From contig NC_014960.1 of NCBI RefSeq assembly GCF_000199675.1, positions 1,240,001-1,304,000 on the forward strand: DNA of 64,000 nucleotides, written 5' to 3'. The stretch comes from Anaerolinea thermophila UNI-1 (lineage in GTDB: Bacteria > Chloroflexota > Anaerolineae > Anaerolineales > Anaerolineaceae). This document shows, in pieces, positions 16,059 to 23,789 of this stretch. Numbering within the stretch: the first letter of the stretch is position 1; each line of letters opens with the position of its first letter. A program made the translations under genes and the position numbers. The notes beneath the pieces are model-generated. The model was not told the origin of the DNA, did no database searches, and was given only the letters and a program-made list of their open reading frames with translations.

Positions 16059-16625
16059 TTATTTGGATGGAATGCTGGTGAGGTACAAAAACCAGAAACG
16101 CGGTTGCGGGAAAACCGATTGCAGAGGTGTGTCCCACAGGAATTCTCCTGGAACAAAGAGGTTTCGCAAGGTGCTATCCAGAGAAACCAGCGCCCCAAGT
16201 TCGGCAGGCTTTTCCGGGGGTATCTCGTCTTTAAGCAGTTCCAGAATGACCCGGTTACGCACTTGTCCACGGTATACATTAAGACGCCCTGCGCTTTGGC
16301 GGGTAAGTTCCTGAATGGTATGTTCCCAGTTGTGCACTCGTTGAGCAAATTCTCTGGCGGCTTTCTTTGCCCAGTTAGAGCGCCAGCGTTCTCGAATGTC
16401 GTTGATGATATCGGAAAACGTCATGGCTTCCGGAAGGGAAAAAGCAGTGATGACCTTCAGACTCAGGATGACGCCTCCCAGTGTCATTTGATCCATGCCG
16501 GGTTCATTGATGGAGGATGAAGCAGAGGGCAGGGGCCAGAAGATAGTCGGAGAAAGCACATAGGATTCCAGGTCTGGAATGGCAAGTTTCAGGTATTTCA
16601 AGTGATACTGAGAAATATCGTTCAT
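16059..16625 (-). CDS. Conserved-looking protein of unknown function
   Basis: This 188-residue protein has no recognised domain. It begins MNDISQYHLKYLKLAIPDLE, has no signal peptide or membrane segment, and contains a basic helical stretch (RERWRSNWAKKAAREFAQRVHNWE, residues about 79-102) followed by QELTRQSAGRLNVYRGQVRNRV and a hydrophobic aromatic C-terminus (RFWFLYLTSIPSK). The start at 16625 is chosen because its ATG overlaps the stop of the upstream solute-binding gene (ATGA). The next gene, the adenosyltransferase, follows after 24 bases, so this is an operon member of unknown role. Confidence 0.7.
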   Translation of the reverse strand: MNDISQYHLKYLKLAIPDLESYVLSPTIFWPLPSASSSINEPGMDQMTLGGVILSLKVITAFSLPEAMTFSDIINDIRERWRSNWAKKAAREFAQRVHNWEHTIQELTRQSAGRLNVYRGQVRNRVILELLKDEIPPEKPAELGALVSLDSTLRNLFVPGEFLWDTPLQSVFPQPRFWFLYLTSIPSK

Positions 16626-18316
16626 GGTTGTGTCGGGGCCCCCTGAGGTGTGGCAACCACCCGCGGACGATTGACCAGATACCACTCCGTGATATGGGCA
16701 AACCGGTCGCTTGGGTCAAACAACGGTCCCATCCTCACTCCGCCAATTTCACGGCTGACACCATAGTTATACACGCGGTAGAACAAAGGCAATGCAGGTA
16801 ATTCCTCATGGAAAATAACCTGGAAGTTTCTGTAATAGCGGGTGCGCTCATCTCGATTGGTGGCTACCCGTGCCTGTTCCAGGTACTCGCTTGCCATGCG
16901 ATTGTCCCATTGCGAATAATTCTGTCCATCTCCGCTGATTTGCGCCTGGTCCCAGAAGGGATATGGATCAGGATCCGGGGTTTGGGTGAGGTTCAAATCC
17001 ACCAGCGCCGCCTGGTAGGCTCTATCCTTGAGGTTTTCCTGCACCAGTTGATCGTAGGGTAGAGGTTCAAGGGTCACCTGTACCCCCAATGCGTTCCAAT
17101 TGGTGCGGATTTCTTCTGCCAGGGCAAGGTGTAATGGCGTATCTGGCACCAGTAAGGTAAAGGCAAGCGGTTTCTCCCCCTTCACTCGCACAGCATCGCC
17201 CTCTTCAGCATAGACATACCCCGCCTTTTCCAGAAGAGTTTTTGCCTGTTGAGGGTCATACTCGAAAGATGGAGTGGCGTAATATGCCCAGGTACCTGGC
17301 AGAATTGGACCGTTTGCCAGAATCGCCTGTCCTTTCAAATGCACGTCAATCATTCCCTGACGGTTTAATCCTAACATCAGGGCTTTACGCACATCTTTGT
17401 TCTGGAAGAACGGCACATCCGCATTGTTCAGATTGAGTAAAAGGATGCTCAGAATAGGCTGACGCGCAGAGTAAATGGCAAGGTTGGGCTCTGCCAGCGC
17501 GATTTCCAGAACGTCAGACGTAATTTCACTGATTCCCTGAACTTGTTTGTCCTGGTAGGCTTGCAGGGCACTCGCCGAGTCCGGGTAATAGCGAAAAACA
17601 ATTTCATCCAGATAGGGCTTTTCGCCATAGTAATTCTGGTTGGCAGACAAAACCACCCCGGTAATAACACCGTTTTCTACAATAAGACGCGAAAACTGAT
17701 AAGGCCCGGTTCCTACTGGTTTCAGGTTGAACGGATCATTAACAATCTGCTCGATGGTCTTATTTTCAAGCAGGTGCTTGGGGAGGATGCCAAAGGTGAG
17801 GTAATCCAGAAATGGTGCAAAGGGTGCCGGAAGTCTGAACTGCAAATCGTATTCACTCAACCGCACAACCTCTACTGCTTTCCAGAATTCCTGTAAGTCG
17901 GCGGGGACGATGTTCCCTCCGTTACGCATCAGTTCAATAGTGAAAATAACATCATCGGCGGTAAATGGTTTTCCATCATGCCACCGTATATCCTTGCGCA
18001 AGGCAAGATTGTACAGGGTGCCGTCTGCAGAGACACCCCATTGAGCTAAATCAGGTTGCGGGTTAGCGGTACTGTCAAAACGAATCAAACCGCTGAAAAT
18101 AAGGCGGTCCACATCCCGGTCAGCCTGCGAATAGCGGTCCAGCAAAGGGTTCAGACGTTGAAAAGAACCGATGAGCGCCTCGGTATACACGCCGCCGCGT
18201 TCAGGTTCGGGAGTATCCAATGGGGTCGATGGGACTGGTTGCTCGGTCAAGAGCAGAATTCCAACGACCAAACCTGCCAGAAAGATGATTAAAAGTTGCC
18301 AGCGTATTTTTCTCAT
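16622..18316 (-). CDS. Family 5 extracellular solute-binding protein
   Basis: The 564-residue protein is a DppA/OppA-type (SBP_bac_5) binding protein. It has an N-terminal membrane anchor (LLIIFLAGLVVGILLLT, residues 8-24) but no lipobox cysteine, so it is probably held by an uncleaved helix. Family signatures are clear: LNPLLDRYSQADRDVDRLIFSGLIRF, LRKDIRWHDGKPFTADDVIFTIELM, KPVGTGPYQFSRL and KDVRKALMLGLNRQGMID. Such proteins deliver peptides, nickel or sugars to ABC permeases; none is encoded nearby. TATAAT eight bases upstream of the ATG suggests leaderless translation. It heads the run that continues to the adenosyltransferase and CbiX-like genes. Confidence 0.92.
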   Translation of the reverse strand: MRKIRWQLLIIFLAGLVVGILLLTEQPVPSTPLDTPEPERGGVYTEALIGSFQRLNPLLDRYSQADRDVDRLIFSGLIRFDSTANPQPDLAQWGVSADGTLYNLALRKDIRWHDGKPFTADDVIFTIELMRNGGNIVPADLQEFWKAVEVVRLSEYDLQFRLPAPFAPFLDYLTFGILPKHLLENKTIEQIVNDPFNLKPVGTGPYQFSRLIVENGVITGVVLSANQNYYGEKPYLDEIVFRYYPDSASALQAYQDKQVQGISEITSDVLEIALAEPNLAIYSARQPILSILLLNLNNADVPFFQNKDVRKALMLGLNRQGMIDVHLKGQAILANGPILPGTWAYYATPSFEYDPQQAKTLLEKAGYVYAEEGDAVRVKGEKPLAFTLLVPDTPLHLALAEEIRTNWNALGVQVTLEPLPYDQLVQENLKDRAYQAALVDLNLTQTPDPDPYPFWDQAQISGDGQNYSQWDNRMASEYLEQARVATNRDERTRYYRNFQVIFHEELPALPLFYRVYNYGVSREIGGVRMGPLFDPSDRFAHITEWYLVNRPRVVATPQGAPTQP

Positions 18317-18324
18317 ATGCGGGA

Positions 18325-18355
18325 ATTATAAAGCAAATAGGGCAAATCTCGTCAA
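18325..18355 (-). promoter_or_regulatory. Promoter of the solute-binding operon
   Basis: On the reverse strand TTGACG (18350-18355) and TATAAT (18325-18330) are 19 bases apart. TATAAT is followed by eight bases and the ATG at 18316, so the mRNA is nearly or fully leaderless. The -35 box overlaps the loop of the secG hairpin. Confidence 0.55.
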
Positions 18356-18372
18356 TGCACGAGATGCCCTAT
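18337..18372 (-). terminator. Hairpin after secG
   Basis: ATAGGGCA (18337-18344) pairs with TGCCCTAT (18365-18372), and TCTCGT (18347-18352) with ACGAGA (18359-18364), with a two-base bulge and a six-base loop. The tail on the reverse strand is T-rich but not a clean T run. It lies between secG and the next minus-strand gene, consistent with termination of secG. Confidence 0.6.
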
Positions 18373-18417
18373 CTGCTCCTAACTGAGTAAAAAGGATGAA
18401 AAAACTCAATCCCGAAT

Positions 18418-18639
18418 TTACTGGATGATGGTCACCGTCAGAATCAAGATAAAGAAAAGCACGCTTAATCCAATGGTGACGTAGAAAAGGGTTTTTTCAA
18501 TGCCACGCCGGGCTGTGAAGACCGTACTGCTGTCGCTGCCGGTCAAGCCACCCAGTCCGACGCCTTTACTCTGCAAAATAACACTGATGATCAGTGCAAT
18601 TGACGTTATAATCAACGCAATATCCAGATAGGTCTGCAC
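18418..18639 (-). CDS. secG: Preprotein translocase subunit SecG
   Basis: The 73-residue protein has the SecG plan: one membrane helix (residues 4-23), the loop LQSKGVGLGGLTGSDSSTVFTARRGIEKTL, and a second helix (51-71). The Q-S-x-x-x-G-L and F-x-x-x-R-G features are typical. SecG binds SecYE and assists SecA-driven protein export. The start is GTG, chosen because GGAGG lies seven bases upstream and MQTYLDIAL gives the usual length. It is a single-gene transcript with a TATAAT box upstream and a hairpin downstream. Confidence 0.95.
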   Translation of the reverse strand: MQTYLDIALIITSIALIISVILQSKGVGLGGLTGSDSSTVFTARRGIEKTLFYVTIGLSVLFFILILTVTIIQ

Positions 18640-18671
18640 GTTTGTCCTCCACCATGATTGAACTGGCTCGA

Positions 18672-18679
18672 ATTATACC
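18672..18679. promoter_or_regulatory. Overlapping divergent -10 boxes, secG / PHP gene
   Basis: ATTATACC contains TATAAT on the reverse strand (18672-18677) for secG and TATACC on the forward strand (18674-18679) for the PHP gene. The two start codons are 67 bases apart. Opposed polymerases would compete for the same bases. Confidence 0.5.
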
Positions 18680-18706
18680 TTTTCCCGGAGTGAATCGTCA
18701 ACTAGT

Positions 18707-19777
18707 ATGACCGTCGAACTTGTCGTCAATCTGCACATGCATACCCCTTACTCCGATGGGTTTGGCACGCATAAACAGATTTGCCAGACTGCCCTTCGGC
18801 ATGACATTGATGTGGTGATTGTGACCGACCATAACGTATGGGTGCGTGACCTGGAGGGATACATCACCGAAGGGAAACGACGGGTGATGTTGTTGATTGG
18901 GGAAGAAGTCCATGACCGTAATCGCATCCCTCAGAAAAACCACCTGCTGGTAATTGGTGCAAACCGTGAACTGGCGGGCTTTGCAGACAATCCACAGCGG
19001 TTGATAGAAAACGCCACTCAAGCAGGTGGGTTGACTTTCATCGCTCATCCGGTAGACCCGGAATTGCTGATTTTCGGCGAGCAGGATATTTCCTGGGAAA
19101 ATTGGGAAGTCTTCGGATTCACCGGGATAGAACTCTGGAATGGGTTTAGTGAATTAAAAGCGCGGGTCAAGAACCGCTGGCAGGGGATTTTTTATGGGCT
19201 ATTCCCAAATTTTTATCCTGCCGGTCCGCTTCCGGAAACCCTGAAACGCTGGGATGATTTGCTCATCAATCGCCCCGAAAAGTGTGTGGCAATTGGTGGC
19301 TCCGATGCTCATGCCTTGCCGATGAAGTTTGCCTTTCTGCGGCGGGTGATTTTCCCATATGCCTTTCACTTTCAGGGGGTAAATACCCATCTTCTGCTTG
19401 AGGAAGACCTGAGCGGAGATTTCCTGCGTGACCGTCAAAAAGTTTTGGGGGCTCTGGTTGCCGGGCATGCCTTTATTGGCTACGATCGTCCCGCGTCCAC
19501 ACGTGGTTTCCGCTTTTATGCCCATGGAAGCGAGGGCACAGCGCTGATGGGGGATGACTTACGTTTGGGAACCGGGGTTACATTCCAGGTGCGTTTGCCT
19601 CAACGGGCTGAATGTGTATTAATCCGGGATGGTGAACCGGTGCAAGTATGGGAAGATCAGGAAGCCTGTACGTACATGACTACCAAACCCGGCATCTATC
19701 GCGTCGAGTCGTATTTGCCGTATTTGGGCAAAAAGCGAGGGTGGATTTTCTCCAATCCGATTTATGTGCGGGGGTAA
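18707..19777 (+). CDS. PHP-domain metal-dependent phosphoesterase-like protein
   Basis: The 356-residue protein opens with the PHP motif I NLHMHTPYSDGFGTH (His ligands near residues 8-10), followed by VVIVTDHNVW (motif II), GEEVHDRN, FIAHPVDPE, and GGSDAHALP (residues about 200) as the last metal site. PHP proteins are manganese- or zinc-dependent phosphoesterases; substrates range from histidinol phosphate to nucleotides, and this one cannot be placed. The C-terminal 90 residues (RGFRFYAHGSEGTALMGDDL...IYRVESYLPYLG) resemble a beta-sandwich appended in PHP proteins of this type. It starts a plus-strand operon with ybaK and a lipoprotein, with only three bases between the first two. Confidence 0.88.
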   Translation: MTVELVVNLHMHTPYSDGFGTHKQICQTALRHDIDVVIVTDHNVWVRDLEGYITEGKRRVMLLIGEEVHDRNRIPQKNHLLVIGANRELAGFADNPQRLIENATQAGGLTFIAHPVDPELLIFGEQDISWENWEVFGFTGIELWNGFSELKARVKNRWQGIFYGLFPNFYPAGPLPETLKRWDDLLINRPEKCVAIGGSDAHALPMKFAFLRRVIFPYAFHFQGVNTHLLLEEDLSGDFLRDRQKVLGALVAGHAFIGYDRPASTRGFRFYAHGSEGTALMGDDLRLGTGVTFQVRLPQRAECVLIRDGEPVQVWEDQEACTYMTTKPGIYRVESYLPYLGKKRGWIFSNPIYVRG

Positions 19778-19780
19778 GAT

Positions 19781-20287
19781 ATGGCTGTGGTAAACAATGT
19801 GACCCGAATGCTGGATGCGAAAAAAATCCCCTATCAGGCGTTTGAGTTGCCTGCTGAAAAACTGGGGGCAGAAGAAACTGCCCGGATTTTGGGGGTCTCG
19901 CCCTCAGTAGTATTCAAAACCATCGTGGTCAAACGCTTCACACCAGGTACCAAGCCAATTCTGGCAGTCATTCCTGGAGACTGTGAACTGGACGAGAAAA
20001 AATTGGCGGCGTTGCTGGGAGAAAAGAAAGTCCAGGTGCCTTCTCAGCGTGAAGCCGAAGAGATGACCGGTTTACTGGCGGGGGGAATCTCGCCGCTGGC
20101 ATTAATCAACCGCGGGTTCCAGATTTGGATTGATGAAAAGGCAATGCGTTTGGATTTCATTCACGTATCGGGTGGACAGCGCGGGCTGAATATCCGTCTC
20201 AAGCCTCAGGATCTGGTTCGTCTCACTCAGGCACGCCTTGGAGATCTTTCGAGCAGCAAGGGGTTTCAGGAAGGGGATGACAAATGA
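19781..20287 (+). CDS. ybaK: YbaK/EbsC-type Cys-tRNA(Pro) deacylase
   Basis: The 168-residue protein matches the YbaK/ProX trans-editing family, which clears cysteine mischarged on tRNA-Pro. Visible: LDAKKIPYQAFELP, GVSPSVVFKTIVVK with the catalytic Lys region near residue 47, LAVIPGDCELDEKKLAALLG, and GGISPLALINRG...IDEKAMRLDFIHVSGGQRGLNIRLKPQDLV, with the GxxSP loop near residue 107. Length is typical (about 160). It overlaps the next gene by ATGA and follows the PHP gene by three bases. Confidence 0.93.
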   Translation: MAVVNNVTRMLDAKKIPYQAFELPAEKLGAEETARILGVSPSVVFKTIVVKRFTPGTKPILAVIPGDCELDEKKLAALLGEKKVQVPSQREAEEMTGLLAGGISPLALINRGFQIWIDEKAMRLDFIHVSGGQRGLNIRLKPQDLVRLTQARLGDLSSSKGFQEGDDK

Positions 20288-21099
20288 ACACATCGCGCAG
20301 GTTCTGGCTCTGGGTGTTTGGCTGGCTTTGCTTTCCTATTCTGGCATGCAATCTTCCTATCTCTGTACAATCTGAGCCTACGCCGGATTTGTTCTTCACT
20401 ACCCCTGTCCCTACAGTCACCATGTTTTCCCAGACACGAAATCTTCCCACCAGTACCTTCTTGCCCACATATACCATGCCGCCCACACCTACCCTCCCGC
20501 CAGGCTTTGATGAGACTTTTGATGCCGGGTTGGAAAACTGGAAAGATTTATACGTGCTGACCACCCGCGCTCCCGGTGGAAAGTTAAGTTCTCGTATTCG
20601 TCAGAGCGCTGGAGCCCTGATCTTCGACATGCAGGATGCTGAAACCTACCTTTACCGCATCCATCGCTCAGTTATGTCGCCGAATATGGTTGTGGAGGCT
20701 GAGGTGAGTGTGGACGGTCAAAAAGATAACGGGTTTATGCTGGTTTGTCGTGTTGACGAGTCACTGTCCAATTGGTACGAGGCTCGTGTCAGTGGCACAG
20801 GGGCTTTCTGGATTTTGCGGTATGATCGTGCCTTGAAGGAACGCGAAAAGAAAAATCCTTACGTTCAGTTGATGTCCGGCACAGGGCCTGCCGATGTCTT
20901 TCGTGTTGGCGAGACAAACTCTGTGCGCTTTTCCTGCCTTGAAAATCGCATTTCCTTGCAATTTAACGGTCGCGGGGAGGTTTATTCCGTAGAGAACGGT
21001 GATTGGCGTCAGGGGACATTTGCCGGTTTTGGTGTATTTACCTACGAAAAATTACCTGTAACGGTGCGTTTTGAGCGCGTTCTGGCAAGCCAGCCGTAA
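20284..21099 (+). CDS. Lipoprotein with C-terminal beta-sandwich-like domain
   Basis: This 271-residue protein has a lipoprotein signal (WLWVFGWLCFPILAC, lipidation at about C22), a Thr/Pro-rich linker (residues about 30-75), and a C-terminal 195-residue domain beginning FDETFDAGLENWKDLY. The pattern F-x-x-x-W near the domain start, then MLVCRVDESLSNWYEARVSG and FNGRGEVYSVENGDWRQGTFAGFGVFTYE, is typical of concanavalin-like (LamG/DUF1080-like) folds that bind carbohydrate or other surface ligands. No catalytic residues are evident, and specific function is unknown. Its start overlaps ybaK by ATGA. Confidence 0.75.
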   Translation: MNTSRRFWLWVFGWLCFPILACNLPISVQSEPTPDLFFTTPVPTVTMFSQTRNLPTSTFLPTYTMPPTPTLPPGFDETFDAGLENWKDLYVLTTRAPGGKLSSRIRQSAGALIFDMQDAETYLYRIHRSVMSPNMVVEAEVSVDGQKDNGFMLVCRVDESLSNWYEARVSGTGAFWILRYDRALKEREKKNPYVQLMSGTGPADVFRVGETNSVRFSCLENRISLQFNGRGEVYSVENGDWRQGTFAGFGVFTYEKLPVTVRFERVLASQP

Positions 21100-21122
21100 A
21101 CCAGCCTGCCCGAACCCTTTTC

Positions 21123-22574
21123 CTATCCCTTAACCACGGCGACCGGTCTCAGACGGGCAACCTTTCGGGCAATGCCTGCGCCGCTTACCGTTTCTACCAC
21201 AGCGTCCACATCTTTATAGGCTTGAGGGGCTTCCTCAGCCAGTCCGGAAAGCGAACCAGCGCGAAGATGGATTCCATCGGCTTCCAGTTCCTTTCTCAAG
21301 TGCTCGCCGCGCACCTGACGTTTGGCTTCGTTGCGACTCATCACCCGTCCTGCTCCATGACAGGATGAGCCAAAAGAGATGCGCATGGAGGTCTCTGTCC
21401 CCACCAGCACCCATGAGGCTGTGCCCATGCTACCGGGTACCAGCACAGGCTGACCGATGGGGCGGTAAGCCGCCGGGATCGCCGGAGAACCGGGCCCAAA
21501 GGCGCGTGTAGCCCCTTTTCGGTGCACGCACACTTTGACCTGCTTTCCATCTACCTCGTGAGTTTCAATCTTTCCAATGTTGTGGGCAATGTCGTACACC
21601 TGGCGCAGATGCCAGTTCTTGACTTTCCCGCTCAGCACTTCCTCAAATGCCTGACGGGCATGATGTGCTAGAATTTGGCGGTTCAGGAAAGCGTAATTGG
21701 CGGCAGCGCGCATGGCTCCCAGATAGGCTTGTCCTTCCGGCGAGTCCAGTGGCGCGCAGACCAGTTCCCTGTCTGGTAATTGAATGCCGTATCTCCGCAC
21801 TGCTCCCTGGAATTCTTGCACATAATCTGAGCAAATCTGATGCCCAAAACCTCGCGATCCACAGTGGATGGAGAGCACCAGACAGCCTTCAAACAATCCC
21901 ATGGCATTGGCGGCTTCGGCATCAAAGATTTGATCTACCACCTCAACTTCCAGAAAATGGTTACCTGCACCCAGTGTCCCCAGTTGCTCCCGTCCGCGCT
22001 CTTTCGCCCGTGCGCTCACCTTTTCCGGTGCAGCGCCTTCGATACAGCCATTTTCTTCCGTGAATTCCAGGTCCTGTTCGCTTGCCATGCCCTGTTTGAG
22101 TGCCCAGCGCGAACCTAATCGGCAGGCTTGATCCAGTTCTTTGTCGCTCAGGCGAATGGCACCATGCGTGCCAACACCACTGGGACAGTGGTGGTCAAGG
22201 GCGGCTACCAGTGTATCCAGGTAAGGCTCGACCGCTTCATAAGGAATGGCGGAGGAGAGTAAGCGAACTCCACAGTTGATATCGTAGCCAATCCCGCCGG
22301 GAGAAATCACCCCTTCAGGGTATCGGGTGGCTGCCACGCCGCCAATAGGAAAGCCATATCCCTGATGCATATCCGGCATGACCAGCACGCGCCCTACCAG
22401 TCCGGGTAAAGTGGCTACATTTACGGCTTGTTCAATGGAAGCATCCTGTAAGGCTTTTTCCAGCAACCGGCGCGTGGCAAAAATGCGCACCGGTACACGC
22501 ATTCCTGATCGAAACGTTGGAGGAATTTCCCACTCGTAATCGCTGACTTTTTGAAATATCTGGAGGGTAATCAT
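21123..22574 (-). CDS. rtcB: RtcB RNA ligase
   Basis: The 483-residue protein is RtcB, the GTP- and manganese-dependent ligase joining 2',3'-cyclic phosphate (or 3'-phosphate) and 5'-OH RNA ends. Conserved sites: MPDMHQGYGFPIGGVAA, SPGGIGYDINCGVRLL with the metal Cys, GAGNHFLEVEVVD, SIHCGSRGFGHQ, the guanylylated histidine H351 in VHRKGATRAFGPG, and SFGSSCHGAGRVMSR. Length equals the archaeal type (about 481). GGAGG lies just before the ATG. It follows archease after 14 bases, so the ligase and its activator are co-transcribed. Roles in bacteria are RNA repair or tRNA/rRNA healing. Confidence 0.97.
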   Translation of the reverse strand: MITLQIFQKVSDYEWEIPPTFRSGMRVPVRIFATRRLLEKALQDASIEQAVNVATLPGLVGRVLVMPDMHQGYGFPIGGVAATRYPEGVISPGGIGYDINCGVRLLSSAIPYEAVEPYLDTLVAALDHHCPSGVGTHGAIRLSDKELDQACRLGSRWALKQGMASEQDLEFTEENGCIEGAAPEKVSARAKERGREQLGTLGAGNHFLEVEVVDQIFDAEAANAMGLFEGCLVLSIHCGSRGFGHQICSDYVQEFQGAVRRYGIQLPDRELVCAPLDSPEGQAYLGAMRAAANYAFLNRQILAHHARQAFEEVLSGKVKNWHLRQVYDIAHNIGKIETHEVDGKQVKVCVHRKGATRAFGPGSPAIPAAYRPIGQPVLVPGSMGTASWVLVGTETSMRISFGSSCHGAGRVMSRNEAKRQVRGEHLRKELEADGIHLRAGSLSGLAEEAPQAYKDVDAVVETVSGAGIARKVARLRPVAVVKG

Positions 22575-22588
22575 GCTTTACCTCCTTT

Positions 22589-23008
22589 CTATACATCGAA
22601 TGTAATGGTTGCTTCCAGTACGCCGTTTTGCTTTTGAATGGACAGATTGTGGAAGGTAACGGCTTTAATCTCTTTGGCAAGGGATTTCAGCGGTACGCAT
22701 TCCAGTTGCGCTTTGAGCTTTGTGCCCTCAAACTTCAAATGAAATGACCGGGGAACTTTGCTTTTTTCCAGAAGAAAAAGAATTTCTGTCAGAAAGGCGA
22801 CCAAAAGAGCCTCAGGGTCATCTCCCTCCACTGTTAAGTCGCTCAATACTGCAGGGACATCCAGTGATTCTACGCCCATCAGATGCAACATCCCTGTAGC
22901 GGCTTGCTTGAAAAATGTCGGCAAATCGGGCGCCCAAACCCGCAAGGACCAGTCTGCCGTATGCTCGATTTCCTCAAAACCCATCAAAGTTTTTGGTTCG
23001 CTTGCCAT
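22589..23008 (-). CDS. Archease (RtcB activator)
   Basis: The 139-residue protein matches archease, which speeds guanylylation of RtcB and allows multiple turnover. Typical features are EEIEHTADWSLRVWAPDLPTFFKQAATGMLHLM at the N-terminus, containing the metal-binding HTAD motif, then LLVAFLTEILFLLE, and a C-terminal VKAVTFHNLSI-like stretch preceding the conserved VTFDV end. The start MASEP at 23008 is favoured because a reverse-strand TATAAT lies exactly six bases upstream, giving a leaderless mRNA; a later Met (22984) is possible. Directly precedes rtcB. Confidence 0.93.
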   Translation of the reverse strand: MASEPKTLMGFEEIEHTADWSLRVWAPDLPTFFKQAATGMLHLMGVESLDVPAVLSDLTVEGDDPEALLVAFLTEILFLLEKSKVPRSFHLKFEGTKLKAQLECVPLKSLAKEIKAVTFHNLSIQKQNGVLEATITFDV

Positions 23009-23024
23009 ATTATAATTATAAGGT
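23009..23024. promoter_or_regulatory. 16-bp divergent promoter between archease and fhaA-like gene
   Basis: Only 16 bases separate the two opposed start codons. On the forward strand TATAAT (23011-23016) lies eight bases before the FHA gene ATG. On the reverse strand TATAAT (23015-23020) lies six bases before the archease ATG. The two boxes overlap by two bases within an A/T-only stretch. Both mRNAs should be leaderless, and their -35 regions would lie inside the opposite gene, where no strong hexamer is visible. Confidence 0.6.
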
Positions 23025-23786
23025 ATGAACTTTCCCCTGCATCGCATGGAATTTCTGCTCAGGCAATGGCTTGAAGGTTGGTCTGGCTCTTCGGCTGAAG
23101 ATTTTCTCCTGCACTTTCTACAAGAACTGGAGCGAATTCTCCCGCAGGTGCTGGCAAGCCAGTCTTCAGATCTCCTAGAGGAAATGAACGTTCTTCTTAT
23201 CGTGGGAATTTCTCCCCAGGTGAGAGCCCATTTTCAGGAAAAATCTCCCGTTCTTAACGATCTCTTGCATTTACTTCAGCAGGTTGCCAGAGAGCAGGGA
23301 ATGCGTGTGCATTTTTCAATTGAGTTCGTCGAAGACCCTCGCTTGAAGCTCGGTGAAGTATGGGTGGATTGGGAGATGCCTGAGCAGGGAAGCAGTACGC
23401 GCGCCATGCCCAACCCGTTGGGAGTATCTTTGCGCGAAACGGGCAAACGCGCATATCTCATTGTCCCGGGAGGCAATCTCTTTCCACTGGAACAAAGCGT
23501 GGTCAATGTAGGGCGAATGAAAGATAATCACCTTGTGCTGGATGATCCAAGAGTTTCTCGCCATCATGCTCAGATACGACGCAGTCCTGAGGGGTTCATT
23601 CTGTTTGATTTGAACTCTACCGGGGGTACAATGGTCAATCATCTGCCGGTACATCAGTGGACTTTGAGACCAGGGGATGTCATCTCGCTGGCAGGGGTCA
23701 CCCTGGTATATGGAGAGGAAGAAGAACAGAATTCTTTTGATGAGGATACGACCGATACTGCCACTTTGCCGAAGGGAAACGCATAG
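23025..23786 (+). CDS. FhaA-like FHA protein
   Basis: The 253-residue cytoplasmic protein has an N-terminal domain (1 to about 125) resembling the DUF3662/FhaA_N domain: LHFLQELERILPQVL, then LLHLLQQVAREQGMRVHFSIEFVEDPRLKLGEVWV. A C-terminal FHA domain follows (about 155-230) with GRMKDNHLVLDDPRVSRHHAQI and LNSTGGTMVN, containing the phosphothreonine-binding Arg, Ser-Arg-His and Asn/Thr residues. FHA domains bind phosphothreonine peptides. This architecture is that of mycobacterial FhaA, which acts at the cell-wall elongation complex. First gene of a tight operon with an FhaB-like protein, mtnP and a RodA-PBP fusion. Confidence 0.87.
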   Translation: MNFPLHRMEFLLRQWLEGWSGSSAEDFLLHFLQELERILPQVLASQSSDLLEEMNVLLIVGISPQVRAHFQEKSPVLNDLLHLLQQVAREQGMRVHFSIEFVEDPRLKLGEVWVDWEMPEQGSSTRAMPNPLGVSLRETGKRAYLIVPGGNLFPLEQSVVNVGRMKDNHLVLDDPRVSRHHAQIRRSPEGFILFDLNSTGGTMVNHLPVHQWTLRPGDVISLAGVTLVYGEEEEQNSFDEDTTDTATLPKGNA

Positions 23787-23789
23787 CCT

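Noticed and set aside
15486..18316. A cobalamin riboswitch upstream of the adenosyltransferase operon
   Set aside because: No B12-box-like sequence was found; the binding-protein gene that heads the run appears leaderless and intergenic gaps inside it are too short.
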